A DNA stretch of 64,000 nt from Thiocystis violascens DSM 198 (GTDB lineage Bacteria > Pseudomonadota > Gammaproteobacteria > Chromatiales > Chromatiaceae). Below, one piece after another: positions 9,694 to 19,147 of this stretch. A program made the position numbers and the translations under genes. Position 1 is the first letter of the stretch; each line of letters begins with the position of its first letter. Location of the stretch: assembly GCF_000227745.2 (NCBI RefSeq), contig NC_018012.1, positions 2,650,501-2,714,500 of the forward strand, in the 5' to 3' direction. Under the pieces are notes generated by a model, which was given only the letters and a program-made list of their open reading frames with translations, did not search any database and had not been told where the DNA came from.

Positions 9694-9767
9694 TGGAGGC
9701 TGAGGAGGGAATCGAACCCCCGTAGGCGGCTTTGCAGGCCACTGCATGACCACTCTGCCACTCAGCC
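9694..9767 (-). tRNA. tRNA-Cys (anticodon GCA)
   Basis: 74 nt including an encoded CCA. The acceptor stem GGCTGAG pairs with CTCAGCC, followed by discriminator T and CCA. The anticodon stem GTGGC/GCCGC closes the loop CTGCAAA with GCA. The T-arm contains GGTTCGATTCC. A clean sigma70-type promoter lies 12 nt upstream. Confidence 0.95.
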
Positions 9768-9779
9768 GAACGGACGAGC

Positions 9780-9808
9780 ATTATAATGGCACCTTGTGCT
9801 TTTGTCAC
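9780..9808 (-). promoter_or_regulatory. Promoter of tRNA-Cys
   Basis: On the minus strand, GTGACA (9803-9808) and TATAAT (9780-9785) are separated by exactly 17 nt, with the tRNA 5' end 12 nt downstream. A near-consensus housekeeping promoter. Confidence 0.8.
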
Positions 9809-9844
9809 GCCATGGCTTTTCAGGCCAGCCATTCTCGTTTTCGC

Positions 9845-9867
9845 GTAGGAGCCCGCTTGCGGGCGAT
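9845..9867. repeat. REP-like element (GTAGGAGC...GCGA type)
   Basis: Contains a tight palindrome GCCCGC-TT-GCGGGC (9851-9864) preceded by GTAGGA and followed by GA. This layout is the one of the pseudomonad REP sequences that begin GTAGGAGC and end GCGA. The rest of 9768-10001 has no gene that I can support; a partly similar GTAGGGATGAGCGATTCGTCCC lies at about 9952. Confidence 0.5.
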
Positions 9868-10001
9868 TCAGTGTGGGCAAATGAAGCGAAAAACCCAGAC
9901 GAATCATGTTCGTCCCGGTCGCCGCCATCGCCGCGCGGCCAAGACTCCTCTGTAGGGATGAGCGATTCGTCCCGACGCCTGATCAAGCCGATGCCGCGCG
10001 T

Positions 10002-11585
10002 CTACTCGCGAATCAACCCCAACGCCCGCGCGCGCAGCAGCAGATCGCGCGCGATCGGGGCCGCGACCGCGGAGCCGTAACCGCCCTGCTCGACCAGCAC
10101 GGCGACCGCCAGTTCCGGGCGCTCGGCGGGGGCGAAACCGACGAACCAACTGTGCGAATCGCCTTGCGGATTCTGCGCGGTGCCGGTCTTGCCGGCGATG
10201 GCGAGGGTCGGCTGGTCGATGCCGCGCCCCGTCCCCTCCGTGACGACCTTGCGCAGCATGGGCGCGAGCTTCCCGGCGACCGCTTCGCTCATGAAGCGGG
10301 CAAGCGGTCTGGGCGGTTCGCCTTCGATCAGCCGGGGCGTCATCGCCAGCCCCTGGTTGGCGACCGCGCCCGCCATGACCGCCATGTAGGCCGGCGTCAC
10401 CAGCAATTGCCCCTGTCCGATGGACATCTGCGCCAGACCATAGCGATCCGAGCGATCGAGACGCGGCGCCTGGCCGGTGCGCATCGCCCAAACGCCATAG
10501 GGACTCTCGTGGAGCCGGATCTGGCGATTGAGTTGAAACCGGTCGGTCATGGCGTCGAAGGCATCATGTCCGTACCGCACCCCGAGTTGGGCGAAAAAGA
10601 CGTTGGACGATTTCGCCAGTGCCTGCGTCAGATTCAGCCGTCCAGACCCCTTCCAGAGCGTCCCGTTGTTACGTGCGCTGTAATATTCGTGATCGCGAAT
10701 TTTACGGTAGCGTGCCGAGGTCGTGAAACCATCCGCCGGGCAGTCGAGCGTTCCCGTGAAGCCCTGCTCGAGCGCCAGACTGGCCAGGGCGATCTTGAAG
10801 GTGGAGCCCGGCGGATAGAGTCCCTGGGTCGCGCGATTGAGCAACGGCGAGCCGGGATCGCCGCCCTGAAAGAGCGCCGGGGTGATCTGGTTGGGATCGT
10901 AGGAGGGAACGCTCGCCAGCACGCGAATCGCGCCATCGTTCGGATTCAGCAGCACCACCGCGCCCCGGCGCTCGCCGAGCCGCTCGACCGCGAGACGCTG
11001 CAGGTCGGCGTCCAGCGTCAGGGTCAGATCCTGTCCGCGCGGGCGTTTCTCCTGGATCACCAGTTGCCGGCCCAATTCGCTCCAGTTTTCCAGACTCGCG
11101 GCCGTGCCGCCATTCAGATGGACCGTCGCCACGGCCTCCATCCCGGTCGCCCCGAACATCGGCTGCGTGTAGCCGACCACCGGCGAGAACGCCGGCCCGT
11201 CGGGATAGATCCGGTAGACCTTGCCGAGAATCTCCTCGCTGTAGGCGAGCACCTCGCCCCGGCGGTCGAGAATCCGTCCACGCTGAATCCAGTGGGCCGG
11301 ATTGAACGCGCGCCGGTCGTGCAACTGCATGAAGGCGATGAACTCGGGACGGAAGACGCCGGTCAGTTGCCAGGTCGCCTGATAGACAAGCAGCCCGAGA
11401 AACAACAGGACCAGCAGGATCGTCGGGACGCGAAAGGCGCCCGTCGGCTTGGCCAGATGCCGCAACCGGGTGAATTCGCGGACCTCATACATGGATTTGA
11501 GCAGCGCGAACACGGCCACGAAAAAGGCGACCTGCAGGATCAGTCGCAGTACCGACCAGACTTCGGGATCCAGGCTCGCGTTCAT
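10002..11585 (-). CDS. Class B penicillin-binding protein (D,D-transpeptidase, PbpA/FtsI-like)
   Basis: 527 residues. A peptidoglycan cross-linking transpeptidase of the FtsI/PbpA group: active-site SxxK is STFK (about residue 258), SxN is SSN (about 327) and KTG is GKTGTAQ (about 466). Unusually for the group, the N-terminus has two hydrophobic segments (about 12-28 and 48-68) before the extracytoplasmic part, and the protein lacks the large N-terminal pedestal of true PBP2/PBP3 enzymes. The ATG at 11585 overlaps the menC stop by 4 nt (ATGA), so it is coupled to menC. Whether it serves elongation, division or a special wall process cannot be told from sequence. Confidence 0.88.
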   Translation of the reverse strand: MNASLDPEVWSVLRLILQVAFFVAVFALLKSMYEVREFTRLRHLAKPTGAFRVPTILLVLLFLGLLVYQATWQLTGVFRPEFIAFMQLHDRRAFNPAHWIQRGRILDRRGEVLAYSEEILGKVYRIYPDGPAFSPVVGYTQPMFGATGMEAVATVHLNGGTAASLENWSELGRQLVIQEKRPRGQDLTLTLDADLQRLAVERLGERRGAVVLLNPNDGAIRVLASVPSYDPNQITPALFQGGDPGSPLLNRATQGLYPPGSTFKIALASLALEQGFTGTLDCPADGFTTSARYRKIRDHEYYSARNNGTLWKGSGRLNLTQALAKSSNVFFAQLGVRYGHDAFDAMTDRFQLNRQIRLHESPYGVWAMRTGQAPRLDRSDRYGLAQMSIGQGQLLVTPAYMAVMAGAVANQGLAMTPRLIEGEPPRPLARFMSEAVAGKLAPMLRKVVTEGTGRGIDQPTLAIAGKTGTAQNPQGDSHSWFVGFAPAERPELAVAVLVEQGGYGSAVAAPIARDLLLRARALGLIRE

Positions 11586-12640
11586 GGGGATGGATCGAAT
11601 CCCGAGCCCGCCGTCCGAGGCAGATCGATCTGGCCGCGCCGCGGGCGCGGGGCGGCGCCAAGATCGGCGGCCAGCCAGTCCGCCGTCGCGAGTCCGTGAG
11701 GGATGGGACTGCCGATGGCGGCGGCCAGTTGCGCGGTCGGCCACAGACCCGCCGCGCTTTCCACCAGGCTGGTGACGACGACCTCGACCCCCGCCGCCCT
11801 GGCGCGTGCCGACAGCGCGAGCGCGCGCGCCAGACCGCCGACCACGGCCGGTTTGAGGACGATGCGCCGCACGCCAAGCATGGCGAGATCGAGGTCCGCG
11901 AGCCGTCCATGCAGCGGGCCATGCAGCGATTCGTCGCGCGCCAGCGGAAAGGCCGCGCCAGCCTGAAGCGTCGCCAGCCTGTCGGCGTCGGGCTCTCGCA
12001 GGGGTTCTTCGAGCGATTCGATGGGGAGCGGGTTCAGCCCGTCGATCAGGCGTCTGGCCGCGTCCGGCTCCCAGGCGCCATTGGCGTCGAGCCGCAACCC
12101 GATGCCAGGCGGCAGATGGCGGGCAAGCGCGACCAGATGTTTGAGTTCGACGGTCGGGTTACGGATGCCGACCTTGATCTTCAACACCCGGAATCCCGCG
12201 TCGCAGGCCGTCTGGAGATCGGCTGGGGCGAGCGTCCCGAGAGGGCCGAGCATGGCGTTCACCGGAACCTCGTCGCGCGCGCTTTCGGAGAGCCAGTGCC
12301 GCAACGCCCCCCCCCGGCGACGGCTGGCCAGATCGAGCAGGGCGCATTCGAGGGCGAAACGGGCGGCGGGGGCCGTCGCCAACACCGGCGCCAGCGACTC
12401 CAGCAGGAGATCCAGGGGTTGGAAGACAGCGACAGCCCGCGCCTGACACAGCGCCTCCCAGGCCACCTCGGGCGTTTCGGTGCCGGCAGCCGGCAACGGC
12501 GCGCAATCGCCATAGCCATGCAGCCCCTCGGCGCTCACCTGGATCAGCCAGCCCCGGCGCCGCGCGAAACCGCCGCGGGCGCTTGCCCAGGCACGGCGTA
12601 GCGGCAATTCATAAGGTCTGACTTGAAGTCGCTCGATCAC
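11582..12640 (-). CDS. menC: o-Succinylbenzoate synthase (enolase superfamily)
   Basis: About 352 residues. Dehydrates SHCHC to o-succinylbenzoate in menaquinone synthesis. The enolase-superfamily catalytic and metal residues are visible: LKIKVG (KxK near 152-154), RLDANGAW (Asp near 181), ESLEEP (Glu near 207), ARDES (Asp near 233) and VLKPAV (Lys near 260). The start is a GTG sharing bases with the menA stop (GTGA), which is preferred over longer frames. Dipeptide epimerases of the same fold are the main alternative, but menA and menB next door decide for MenC. Likely expressed with menA and the downstream PBP gene. Confidence 0.88.
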   Translation of the reverse strand: MIERLQVRPYELPLRRAWASARGGFARRRGWLIQVSAEGLHGYGDCAPLPAAGTETPEVAWEALCQARAVAVFQPLDLLLESLAPVLATAPAARFALECALLDLASRRRGGALRHWLSESARDEVPVNAMLGPLGTLAPADLQTACDAGFRVLKIKVGIRNPTVELKHLVALARHLPPGIGLRLDANGAWEPDAARRLIDGLNPLPIESLEEPLREPDADRLATLQAGAAFPLARDESLHGPLHGRLADLDLAMLGVRRIVLKPAVVGGLARALALSARARAAGVEVVVTSLVESAAGLWPTAQLAAAIGSPIPHGLATADWLAADLGAAPRPRRGQIDLPRTAGSGFDPSP

Positions 12641-13566
12641 CGCAATCCAGGGAGCAGAAAGCCAACGATCAACAGCACGACGAGCAGGGACTGAAAGAGC
12701 GCCGTGCGGGCGAGCTGCGTGTTGAGCGCCTCGCCACGGGCACCGCGAAAGAGCCGGACACTCAGGAGCGCGGCCAGCGGCAGGGCGGCGAGCAGCGGCC
12801 AGGCGGCGCCGGGGAGATCCGCCGTCAGCAGAACGAGGACCGGCGCCAGCAGCAGCAGGGCATAGAGGACGCGGGCGTGCGGACGGTCGAGGTAATGACA
12901 GAGAGTCCGGCGCCCGGCCGCGCGATCGGTCTCCAGATCGCGGTAGTTGTTCACCAGCAGCACGGCGGCGGCGGGCAGTCCGAGCGCGAAGCCCAGCCAC
13001 AGCGGCCGCCAGCCGAAGGTCAGGGTCTGGAGATAATAGCTGCCGCCGACCGCCGCCATCCCGAAAAAGAGCAGGACAAAAACCTCGCCGAAAGGGCCAT
13101 AGGCGATGGGTCGCGGGCCGCTGGTATAGGCATAGCCGGCGGCGAGCGAGGTCAACCCGACGAGCAGGATCGGCCAGCCGCCGCGCGCGATCAGGGCCAG
13201 CCCTAGCACAAAGGCGAGCGCGAACGTCAGGTGCGCGGCGGTCTTGACCTGCCGCGCGCTGAACCAGCCCTGGGCCGTCGCGCGCGGGGGACCGAGACGC
13301 GCGGCGGTGTCCGTGCCGCGCTCGAAGTCCGCCGCGTCGTTATGCAGATTGGTTCCGATCTGGATCAGCATGGCCGCGAGCAGGGTGCAGAGCGCCGCCA
13401 GCGGGGCCAGTTGTCCCGTTTCGGCGAGCGCGAGCGCGATGCCAGCGATCACGGGGGACAGCGTGAGCGGCAAGGTCTTGGGGCGCGCGGCGGCGATCCA
13501 GCGCGTCCAGCGCGAGGGCGTTTCCGACGCCTTTCCAGGTAGGCGAACTTGCGAGGTGTGGGTCAT
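12637..13566 (-). CDS. menA: 1,4-Dihydroxy-2-naphthoate polyprenyltransferase
   Basis: 309 residues from the ATG at 13566 (MTHTSQVRLPG); a longer frame to 13653 is less family-like. Integral membrane UbiA-superfamily enzyme that attaches the polyprenyl tail to DHNA. The first Asp-rich motif NLHNDAADFERGTD (starting near residue 70) and second motif NNYRDLETDRAAGRRT are present, with about eight hydrophobic helices. It is 130 nt from menB upstream and overlaps menC by 4 nt. Together these supply the late menaquinone steps; menD, menE, menF and menH are not in the window. Confidence 0.92.
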   Translation of the reverse strand: MTHTSQVRLPGKASETPSRWTRWIAAARPKTLPLTLSPVIAGIALALAETGQLAPLAALCTLLAAMLIQIGTNLHNDAADFERGTDTAARLGPPRATAQGWFSARQVKTAAHLTFALAFVLGLALIARGGWPILLVGLTSLAAGYAYTSGPRPIAYGPFGEVFVLLFFGMAAVGGSYYLQTLTFGWRPLWLGFALGLPAAAVLLVNNYRDLETDRAAGRRTLCHYLDRPHARVLYALLLLAPVLVLLTADLPGAAWPLLAALPLAALLSVRLFRGARGEALNTQLARTALFQSLLVVLLIVGFLLPGLR

Positions 13567-13696
13567 GATGCGGTCGATGGTCGGTGTTGATGAGTAGGCG
13601 AGCGAGGCGCGGCGAGTCTGGACAGGATCGGCACCGCCCCGGGCTTCAGGCATCCGCCCAGGGATTCAGGATCCGCACGCCAGCGGGCCGCGAGCC

Positions 13697-14572
13697 TCAA
13701 GGACGCCGCGGAAACCGGTGAAAATCGGGCTCGCGTTTTTCCAGGAAGGCGTTACGTCCTTCCTGTCCCTCCTCGGTGGTATAGAAGAGCGCGGTGGCGT
13801 TGCCCGCAAGTTCCTGAATCCCGGCCAGTCCGTCGGTGTCGGCGTTGAAGGACGACTTGAGCACCCGCAGCGCGGTCGGCGAAAGCCGGTTCATCTGGCG
13901 GCACCAGTCGACCGTCTCGGACTCCAGTTCGCGCAGGGGCACGACAGTGTTGACCAGGCCCATGTCGAGCGCCGCCTGGGCGTCGTACTGACGGCACAGA
14001 AACCAGATTTCCTTGGCCTTTTTGAGCCCCACGGTCCGGGCCATGAGACCGGCCCCGAAACCGCCATCGAAACTGCCGACCCGAGGTCCGGTCTGACCGA
14101 AGCGCGCGTTGTCGGCGGCAATGGTCAGGTCGCAGATCAGATGCAGCACATGACCGCCGCCGATCGCATAGCCCGCGACCATGGCGACCACCGGCTTGGG
14201 CAGCGTGCGGATCTGGCGTTGCAGTTCCAGCACGTTCAGATGCTCCACGCCAGACTCGTCCTGATAGCCCGCGTCGCCGCGAATCCGCTGATCGCCGCCC
14301 GAGCAGAAGGCCAGATCGCCAGCGCCGGTCAGGACAATGACCCCGATCTCGGGGTCCATGTGCGCGCGATGGAAGGCGTCGATCAGCTCGCGCACCGTCT
14401 GGGGGCGAAAGGCGTTGCGCACCTCCGGACGGTTGATGGTGATCTTCGCGATCCGCTCGGCCTGTTGATAGAGGATGTCCCGGTAGCGGTCATCCGCGGG
14501 CGTCTCCCAGACGATCGGCGCGCGCCCGGCGTTTGACCGGCCCTCGGGTTGCTGCATGTTGTCTGACGCCAC
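13697..14572 (-). CDS. menB: 1,4-Dihydroxy-2-naphthoyl-CoA synthase
   Basis: 291 residues, crotonase superfamily. Closes the second ring of menaquinone from o-succinylbenzoyl-CoA. Oxyanion-hole segments are seen at LAFCSGGDQ and [12 protein letters not shown], with MenB-specific [14 protein letters not shown] and the C-terminal [14 protein letters not shown]. Start choice: a GTG at 14572 has AAAGAGG 8 nt upstream, whereas the in-frame ATG at 14557 has no ribosome-binding site, so GTG is preferred. First gene of the menB-menA-menC-PBP run. Confidence 0.95.
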   Translation of the reverse strand: MASDNMQQPEGRSNAGRAPIVWETPADDRYRDILYQQAERIAKITINRPEVRNAFRPQTVRELIDAFHRAHMDPEIGVIVLTGAGDLAFCSGGDQRIRGDAGYQDESGVEHLNVLELQRQIRTLPKPVVAMVAGYAIGGGHVLHLICDLTIAADNARFGQTGPRVGSFDGGFGAGLMARTVGLKKAKEIWFLCRQYDAQAALDMGLVNTVVPLRELESETVDWCRQMNRLSPTALRVLKSSFNADTDGLAGIQELAGNATALFYTTEEGQEGRNAFLEKREPDFHRFPRRP

Positions 14573-14858
14573 CGGTAAACCTCTTTGGATAAAAACCAGG
14601 GCTGGGATTTTATCCGCAAATGAGCGCGGACTGACGATTGGTTTCGGACATTGCGCTCGGCGGTCTGGCGGCGTCGCGGCACAAGCCACGCATGCCCTGC
14701 CCGCTTGACGCCCTCCAGTACCCTGACTAATCTGCCAACGGCGGGGCATGCTGATCGATTCAGCGGTTTCGCCAGCGCCATTCAATCTGTCGCAACCCCG
14801 TTTCGCGCAGACCTTCACGCGGGGCGGAACTGGGCGAACATCGTACCGAGCAGCCAGC

Positions 14859-16682
14859 GTGTATCCAAAGTATTTTGGGCTCAAGGAGCCCAGTTTCTCC
14901 ATTGCGCCCGACCCCCATTATCTGTTCCTCAGCGAGCAGCATCGGGAGGCGCTGGCCCATCTGCTCTATGGCGCGGGCGAGAGTGGCGGATTCGTGCTGC
15001 TGACCGGCGAGGTGGGAACCGGAAAGACGACGGTGTGCCGCGCCTTTCTGGAGCAATTGCCCGAGGGCGTCGACGTCGCCCTGATCCTGAATCCGACCCA
15101 GACCGCCAACGAACTGCTGCTGAATCTCTGCGACGAATTTCGGATTCCAGTCCCGGAAGGCACGCAGTCGATCAAGGTATTGGTGGATCGGTTGAATCAG
15201 TATCTGCTGGAGGCGCATGGTCAGGGCCGCCGCCCGGTGTTGATCGTCGACGAGGCCCAGAACCTTCAGCCTCAGGTGTTGGAACAGATCCGGTTGCTGA
15301 CCAACCTGGAGACCACCAAACACAAACTGCTGCAGATTTTCCTGATCGGGCAGCCCGAACTGCGGCGCCTGCTCGACAGCGAACAACTGCGCCAGCTCAA
15401 TCAGCGCATTACGGCGCGCTTCCATCTGGCCCCGTTCAATCTCAGGGAGACCGGAGACTATATCCGTCACCGCATCGCGGTCGCTGGCGTCGATCGACCG
15501 CTGTTCACGGCGCGCGCGATCCGTCGGATCTATCGCTATTCCGGCGGTATCCCGCGGTTGGTCAATATCCTCTGCGATCGGGCGCTGCTGGGCGCCTGCG
15601 TGACCCGAGGTTCGCAAGTGACGCCGGTCATCGTCGACAAGGCGGCGCGCGAGGTGCGGGGAGGGACGCTCGATGCCACTCGTCCGCCCGCCGCGCGGCC
15701 CGCATTTCTGGCGGCGGCGGCCTTTGCCCTGGCGTTGGGCGCGGGCTGGTGGGGGGCTGCGTGGCTGGGCGATGAGAACGGGGCGCCGTTCGGATGGGTG
15801 TCCGCGCTTTTCCCACCGCAAGTCGGCGACCGGTCTCTGGCGCCGGCGTCCGAATCCGCCGCGCGTCAGGAGCCGCCAACCGAGACCGCCACGGAGGTGG
15901 CAACCGCCGAACCAACTCCCGTCACCACGTCGGTCTCGCCATCGGAACCGGCCCCGCTGGCCGTCGCGACCGGAGAGCCCCAGGCATCCGGAGAGGCGTT
16001 GCCGCGAATCGCGCTGATGCGTTTCGAGGCTGACGCGGTGGAGGCCACGCTCGACCGGCTGGCCATGTCCGAAGACGCTGCGCTGCGGCTCCTGCTAAGA
16101 CGCTGGACCCTGGAACCGGAGGCGCTCGGCGCGGGCGATCCCTGCGCGCGGCTTGCATCCGTCGGCCTGCGCTGCGAGCAGGAGACGGGCACCCTCGGCA
16201 ATCTCCGCTATTTCGATCTGCCCGCGGTGCTGAGGGTCGTCGGCCCCGGCGACTCCAGACGCTTTGTCGTCTTGGCCGCGCTCGACGACACCGAGGCGAC
16301 GCTGGACCTGGCCACGGGGAGCGAGCGCGTCCCGGTGGCGGGTCTGGAACGCATCTGGACCGGCCATTACACCCTGGTCTGGCAACCGCCGCCGGGTGGC
16401 TCGACCCTCATGGCGTCAGGCTCATGGGGCGAAGATGTGCGTTGGTTGCGCCGAACGTTATCCCAGGTGCCCGGCCTGGATCTCGCGACCGGCGATGCTC
16501 CCCGCTTCGATGCCTCGTTGAGTGACGCGCTGCGGACCTTCCAGACATCCAGGGGGTTGTCGGCCGACGGTGTCGCCGGTCCGCGCACCCTCATCCTACT
16601 GAATCAGGCGGTCGAGAGGCCCGGCATCCCCCGGCTCGACGGGACGACGGCGGTTCCCGAACCCGTGGTGGAAACGCCATGA
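14859..16682 (+). CDS. gspA: GspA/ExeA-type AAA+ ATPase with peptidoglycan-binding domain
   Basis: 607 residues from a GTG at 14859 ([19 protein letters not shown]), where the ExeA family normally begins; an ATG-initiated frame from 14748 would add 37 unlikely residues. AAA domain with Walker [10 protein letters not shown] (about residue 51) and Walker B VLIVDEAQ (about 128), then a transmembrane helix near residues 280-300, a Pro/Thr/Ala-rich linker and a C-terminal peptidoglycan-binding domain ([10 protein letters not shown]...[15 protein letters not shown]). In the family, GspA with GspB inserts the type II secretin through the cell wall. It overlaps gspB by 4 nt. No other gsp genes are nearby. 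Confidence 0.88.
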   Translation: MYPKYFGLKEPSFSIAPDPHYLFLSEQHREALAHLLYGAGESGGFVLLTGEVGTGKTTVCRAFLEQLPEGVDVALILNPTQTANELLLNLCDEFRIPVPEGTQSIKVLVDRLNQYLLEAHGQGRRPVLIVDEAQNLQPQVLEQIRLLTNLETTKHKLLQIFLIGQPELRRLLDSEQLRQLNQRITARFHLAPFNLRETGDYIRHRIAVAGVDRPLFTARAIRRIYRYSGGIPRLVNILCDRALLGACVTRGSQVTPVIVDKAAREVRGGTLDATRPPAARPAFLAAAAFALALGAGWWGAAWLGDENGAPFGWVSALFPPQVGDRSLAPASESAARQEPPTETATEVATAEPTPVTTSVSPSEPAPLAVATGEPQASGEALPRIALMRFEADAVEATLDRLAMSEDAALRLLLRRWTLEPEALGAGDPCARLASVGLRCEQETGTLGNLRYFDLPAVLRVVGPGDSRRFVVLAALDDTEATLDLATGSERVPVAGLERIWTGHYTLVWQPPPGGSTLMASGSWGEDVRWLRRTLSQVPGLDLATGDAPRFDASLSDALRTFQTSRGLSADGVAGPRTLILLNQAVERPGIPRLDGTTAVPEPVVETP

Positions 16683-17575
16683 GCTACATTCTGGAGGCAT
16701 TGAAGAAGTCGCAGCAGGAACGCGAACTCGGTCAGGTGCCCACGCTGGAGACCGCCGGGATCTTTCGCGAGGACAAGGAGCCCATCCCCACGAATCATTG
16801 GGGACTGCTTGCAGTCGGTTTGGCGGCTCTGGCGGTGGTCATCGCGCTCTTCGCCGCGTTGCGCGAACCCACGAAGCCACCGACCGCGCTGGAGGCACCG
16901 GAAAGCCAGCGCGATGTCGCCGTGGCGACTCCCGAAGACCCGTTCGCGCGGGATCGCCAGACGGCATCGGAATCGCCCGATCCGTTGCCTTTCGCGCCCG
17001 CCGCTCCGCTCGCGGAGGCGCCGCCGCCGAAGCGCCCGGCCCACGCCATCCAGTCGTCTCCGGGCACGCGCGCGGCCGATCCCGCCGAGCCGGTCTCACT
17101 GGACGAGATCATGGATTACCCCAACCCGAATCTGGACCCGGCGCTGGAGCGCGAGTTGCAGCGTCAGTTGGACGCGGAACAGTTCCAGTTCGACGACACC
17201 GAGCCGCTGGTCATGGAGCCGCCACAGCGCGCGCCGATCCCGGTCGACCTGATCGACGATATCGAGTCGTTCAAGCAACAGGTGCGGCGCGAACAGGGGC
17301 TTCCGCCTCCCAAATCCAGCGCCGGGTTCAAGCCAGTCAGGATCGACGGCGATCCCACGCGGCTGCGGCTGACGCCCCAGCAGCAGGCGCAAACGCCCGG
17401 CTATCTGATGACCGTCCATGTCTATGACCCGGACGCGGCGAAACGCTTCGTCCTGATCAATGCGCTCAAGTATCGCGAAGGCGAGGAAACGCGCGAGGGG
17501 CTGCGGGTCGAGCGCATCCTGGCCGATGGCGCGGTGTTGAGCTATCAGGGTAACCCCTTCTACGTTGCGCGCTAG
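16679..17575 (+). CDS. gspB: General secretion pathway protein B
   Basis: 298 residues. Begins [21 protein letters not shown], the signature start of GspB, followed by a transmembrane helix (about 41-60), a Pro/Ala/Glu-rich periplasmic linker and the C-terminal GspB domain (MTVHVYDPD...RFVLINALKYREGEE...VLSYQGNPFYVAR). Partner of GspA/ExeA in placing or assembling the secretin. The ATGA overlap with gspA indicates coupling. Confidence 0.92.
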   Translation: MSYILEALKKSQQERELGQVPTLETAGIFREDKEPIPTNHWGLLAVGLAALAVVIALFAALREPTKPPTALEAPESQRDVAVATPEDPFARDRQTASESPDPLPFAPAAPLAEAPPPKRPAHAIQSSPGTRAADPAEPVSLDEIMDYPNPNLDPALERELQRQLDAEQFQFDDTEPLVMEPPQRAPIPVDLIDDIESFKQQVRREQGLPPPKSSAGFKPVRIDGDPTRLRLTPQQQAQTPGYLMTVHVYDPDAAKRFVLINALKYREGEETREGLRVERILADGAVLSYQGNPFYVAR

Positions 17576-17667
17576 CGTCGCCTCCCGCGCGGTCTCGCAA
17601 TGCGCCGCCGAAGTCCGTAAAGTGCGCGACTCACCTACCCCGCGACCCATGCACTGACGGCTTTCCC

Positions 17668-19110
17668 ATGACCGAGCAGAAACCACGCGACCCGGATGCC
17701 CTTCACCGCCATCTGCATGACATACAGGATTTGTTGTCGCGCCAGCACCTGGTCGAAAACCTGATCCATCGTCAGCGCATGCCGCACCAGAAGCTGGTGG
17801 AATCCATCACCCACAAGCAGAACCTGGCGCGGCTGCGGCGCAAGCTCGACCGTCTGCATCCCGCCGACATCGCCTGTATCCTCGAAGCCCTGCCGCTCGC
17901 CGACCGACTCTTCGTCTGGGACCGGGTCCGCGCCGAGAAGGACGGCGATATCCTGCTGGAGGTGTCGGACGCGGTGCGCGCCACCCTGATCGAGACCATG
18001 GATTCGGACGAGATCAAGGCCGCCGTGGAGTCGCTGGATACGGACGAACTGGCCGATCTGGCGCCCGATCTGCCCCCGGACGTGATGCGGGATGTCATCG
18101 CCTCGCTCGATCAGGAAGAACAGGCGCAGGTCCGCGCCGCCATGGCCTACCCCGAGGACACCGTCGGCGCGCTCATGGATTTCGATATGGTCACGGTGCG
18201 CGAGGACGTGACCCTGGAGGTGGTGCTGCGCTATCTGCGCCGCTTCGAGGCGCTGCCTGACCATACCGACGCGCTGTTCGTGGTCGACCGCGATGACCGG
18301 CTGCGCGGCGTCCTGACCCTGGAGGCGCTGCTCATCAACGATCTGGAGAAAAAGGTCTCCCAGGTCATGAAATCCAAGTCCGTGGTCACCTTCGCCCCGG
18401 ACGACGACGCCGGGGGCGCGGCCAAGGCGTTCGAGCGTTACGATCTGGTCTCGGTCCCGGTGGTCGACGCGACGCGGCGGGTGCTCGGGCGGATCACGAT
18501 CGACGACATGGTCGACCAGATCCGCGAGGAGTCCGAGGCGGAGATTTTCAGTCAGGCCGGTCTGCGCGAGGAGGAGGATATCTTCGCGCCGGTGATCCGC
18601 TCGGTGAAAAACCGCTGGGCCTGGCTGGCGATCAATCTGATGACGGCCTTTGTCGCCTCGCGGGTCATCGATCTCTTCCAGGGATCGATCGAACAACTGG
18701 TCGCACTCGCGGCGCTGATGCCGATCGTCGCCGGGATTGGCGGCAACGCCGGCAATCAGACCGTCACCATGATCGTGCGCGCGATCGCCATGGGACAGGT
18801 CGAACCGACGGCGCTCTGGCGACTGTTGCGAAAAGAGCTGGGCGTGGCCCTGATCAATGGGGTGGTTTGGGGCGGGGCGATCGGAGCGGTGGCCTGGTGG
18901 CTCTATCGCAACCTGGAACTGGGCCTGGTGATGACCGCCGCCATGATCCTGAACCTGTTGCTCGCCGCCACCGCGGGGGTGGTGATTCCGCTGCTGCGTC
19001 AGCGTTTTGGGCGGGATCCGGCACTCGGCGGTTCGGTCATGATTACCGCGCTGACCGATTCGGGCGGGTTTTTCATCTTTCTGGGGCTGGCGACGGTGTT
19101 TCTGCTTTAA
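17668..19110 (+). CDS. mgtE: Magnesium transporter MgtE
   Basis: 480 residues. Cytoplasmic MgtE N-domain (about 45-145, LHPADIACILEALPLADRLF), a CBS pair (about 150-290, AYPEDTVGALMDFDMVTV, VDRDDRLRGVLTLEALL) and five C-terminal transmembrane helices with the pore signature PIVAGIGGNAGNQTVTMIVR. A gated Mg2+ channel of the inner membrane. It stands 92 nt after gspB and ends 37 nt before the large kinase; no Mg riboswitch is evident in the short leader. Confidence 0.95.
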   Translation: MTEQKPRDPDALHRHLHDIQDLLSRQHLVENLIHRQRMPHQKLVESITHKQNLARLRRKLDRLHPADIACILEALPLADRLFVWDRVRAEKDGDILLEVSDAVRATLIETMDSDEIKAAVESLDTDELADLAPDLPPDVMRDVIASLDQEEQAQVRAAMAYPEDTVGALMDFDMVTVREDVTLEVVLRYLRRFEALPDHTDALFVVDRDDRLRGVLTLEALLINDLEKKVSQVMKSKSVVTFAPDDDAGGAAKAFERYDLVSVPVVDATRRVLGRITIDDMVDQIREESEAEIFSQAGLREEEDIFAPVIRSVKNRWAWLAINLMTAFVASRVIDLFQGSIEQLVALAALMPIVAGIGGNAGNQTVTMIVRAIAMGQVEPTALWRLLRKELGVALINGVVWGGAIGAVAWWLYRNLELGLVMTAAMILNLLLAATAGVVIPLLRQRFGRDPALGGSVMITALTDSGGFFIFLGLATVFLL

Positions 19111-19147
19111 GCGATTTCCCGATAAAACTCGATCCTAATAGGGCGGC

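Noticed and set aside
14748..14858. N-terminal extension of the GspA-like protein from an ATG at 14748
   Set aside because: The 37 extra residues are unlike any ExeA N-terminus, which normally begins just at the GTG-encoded VYPKYFGL.
17576..17667. Possible Mg2+-sensing riboswitch before mgtE
   Set aside because: The intergenic region is only 92 nt, too short for the known M-box fold, and shows no matching helices.
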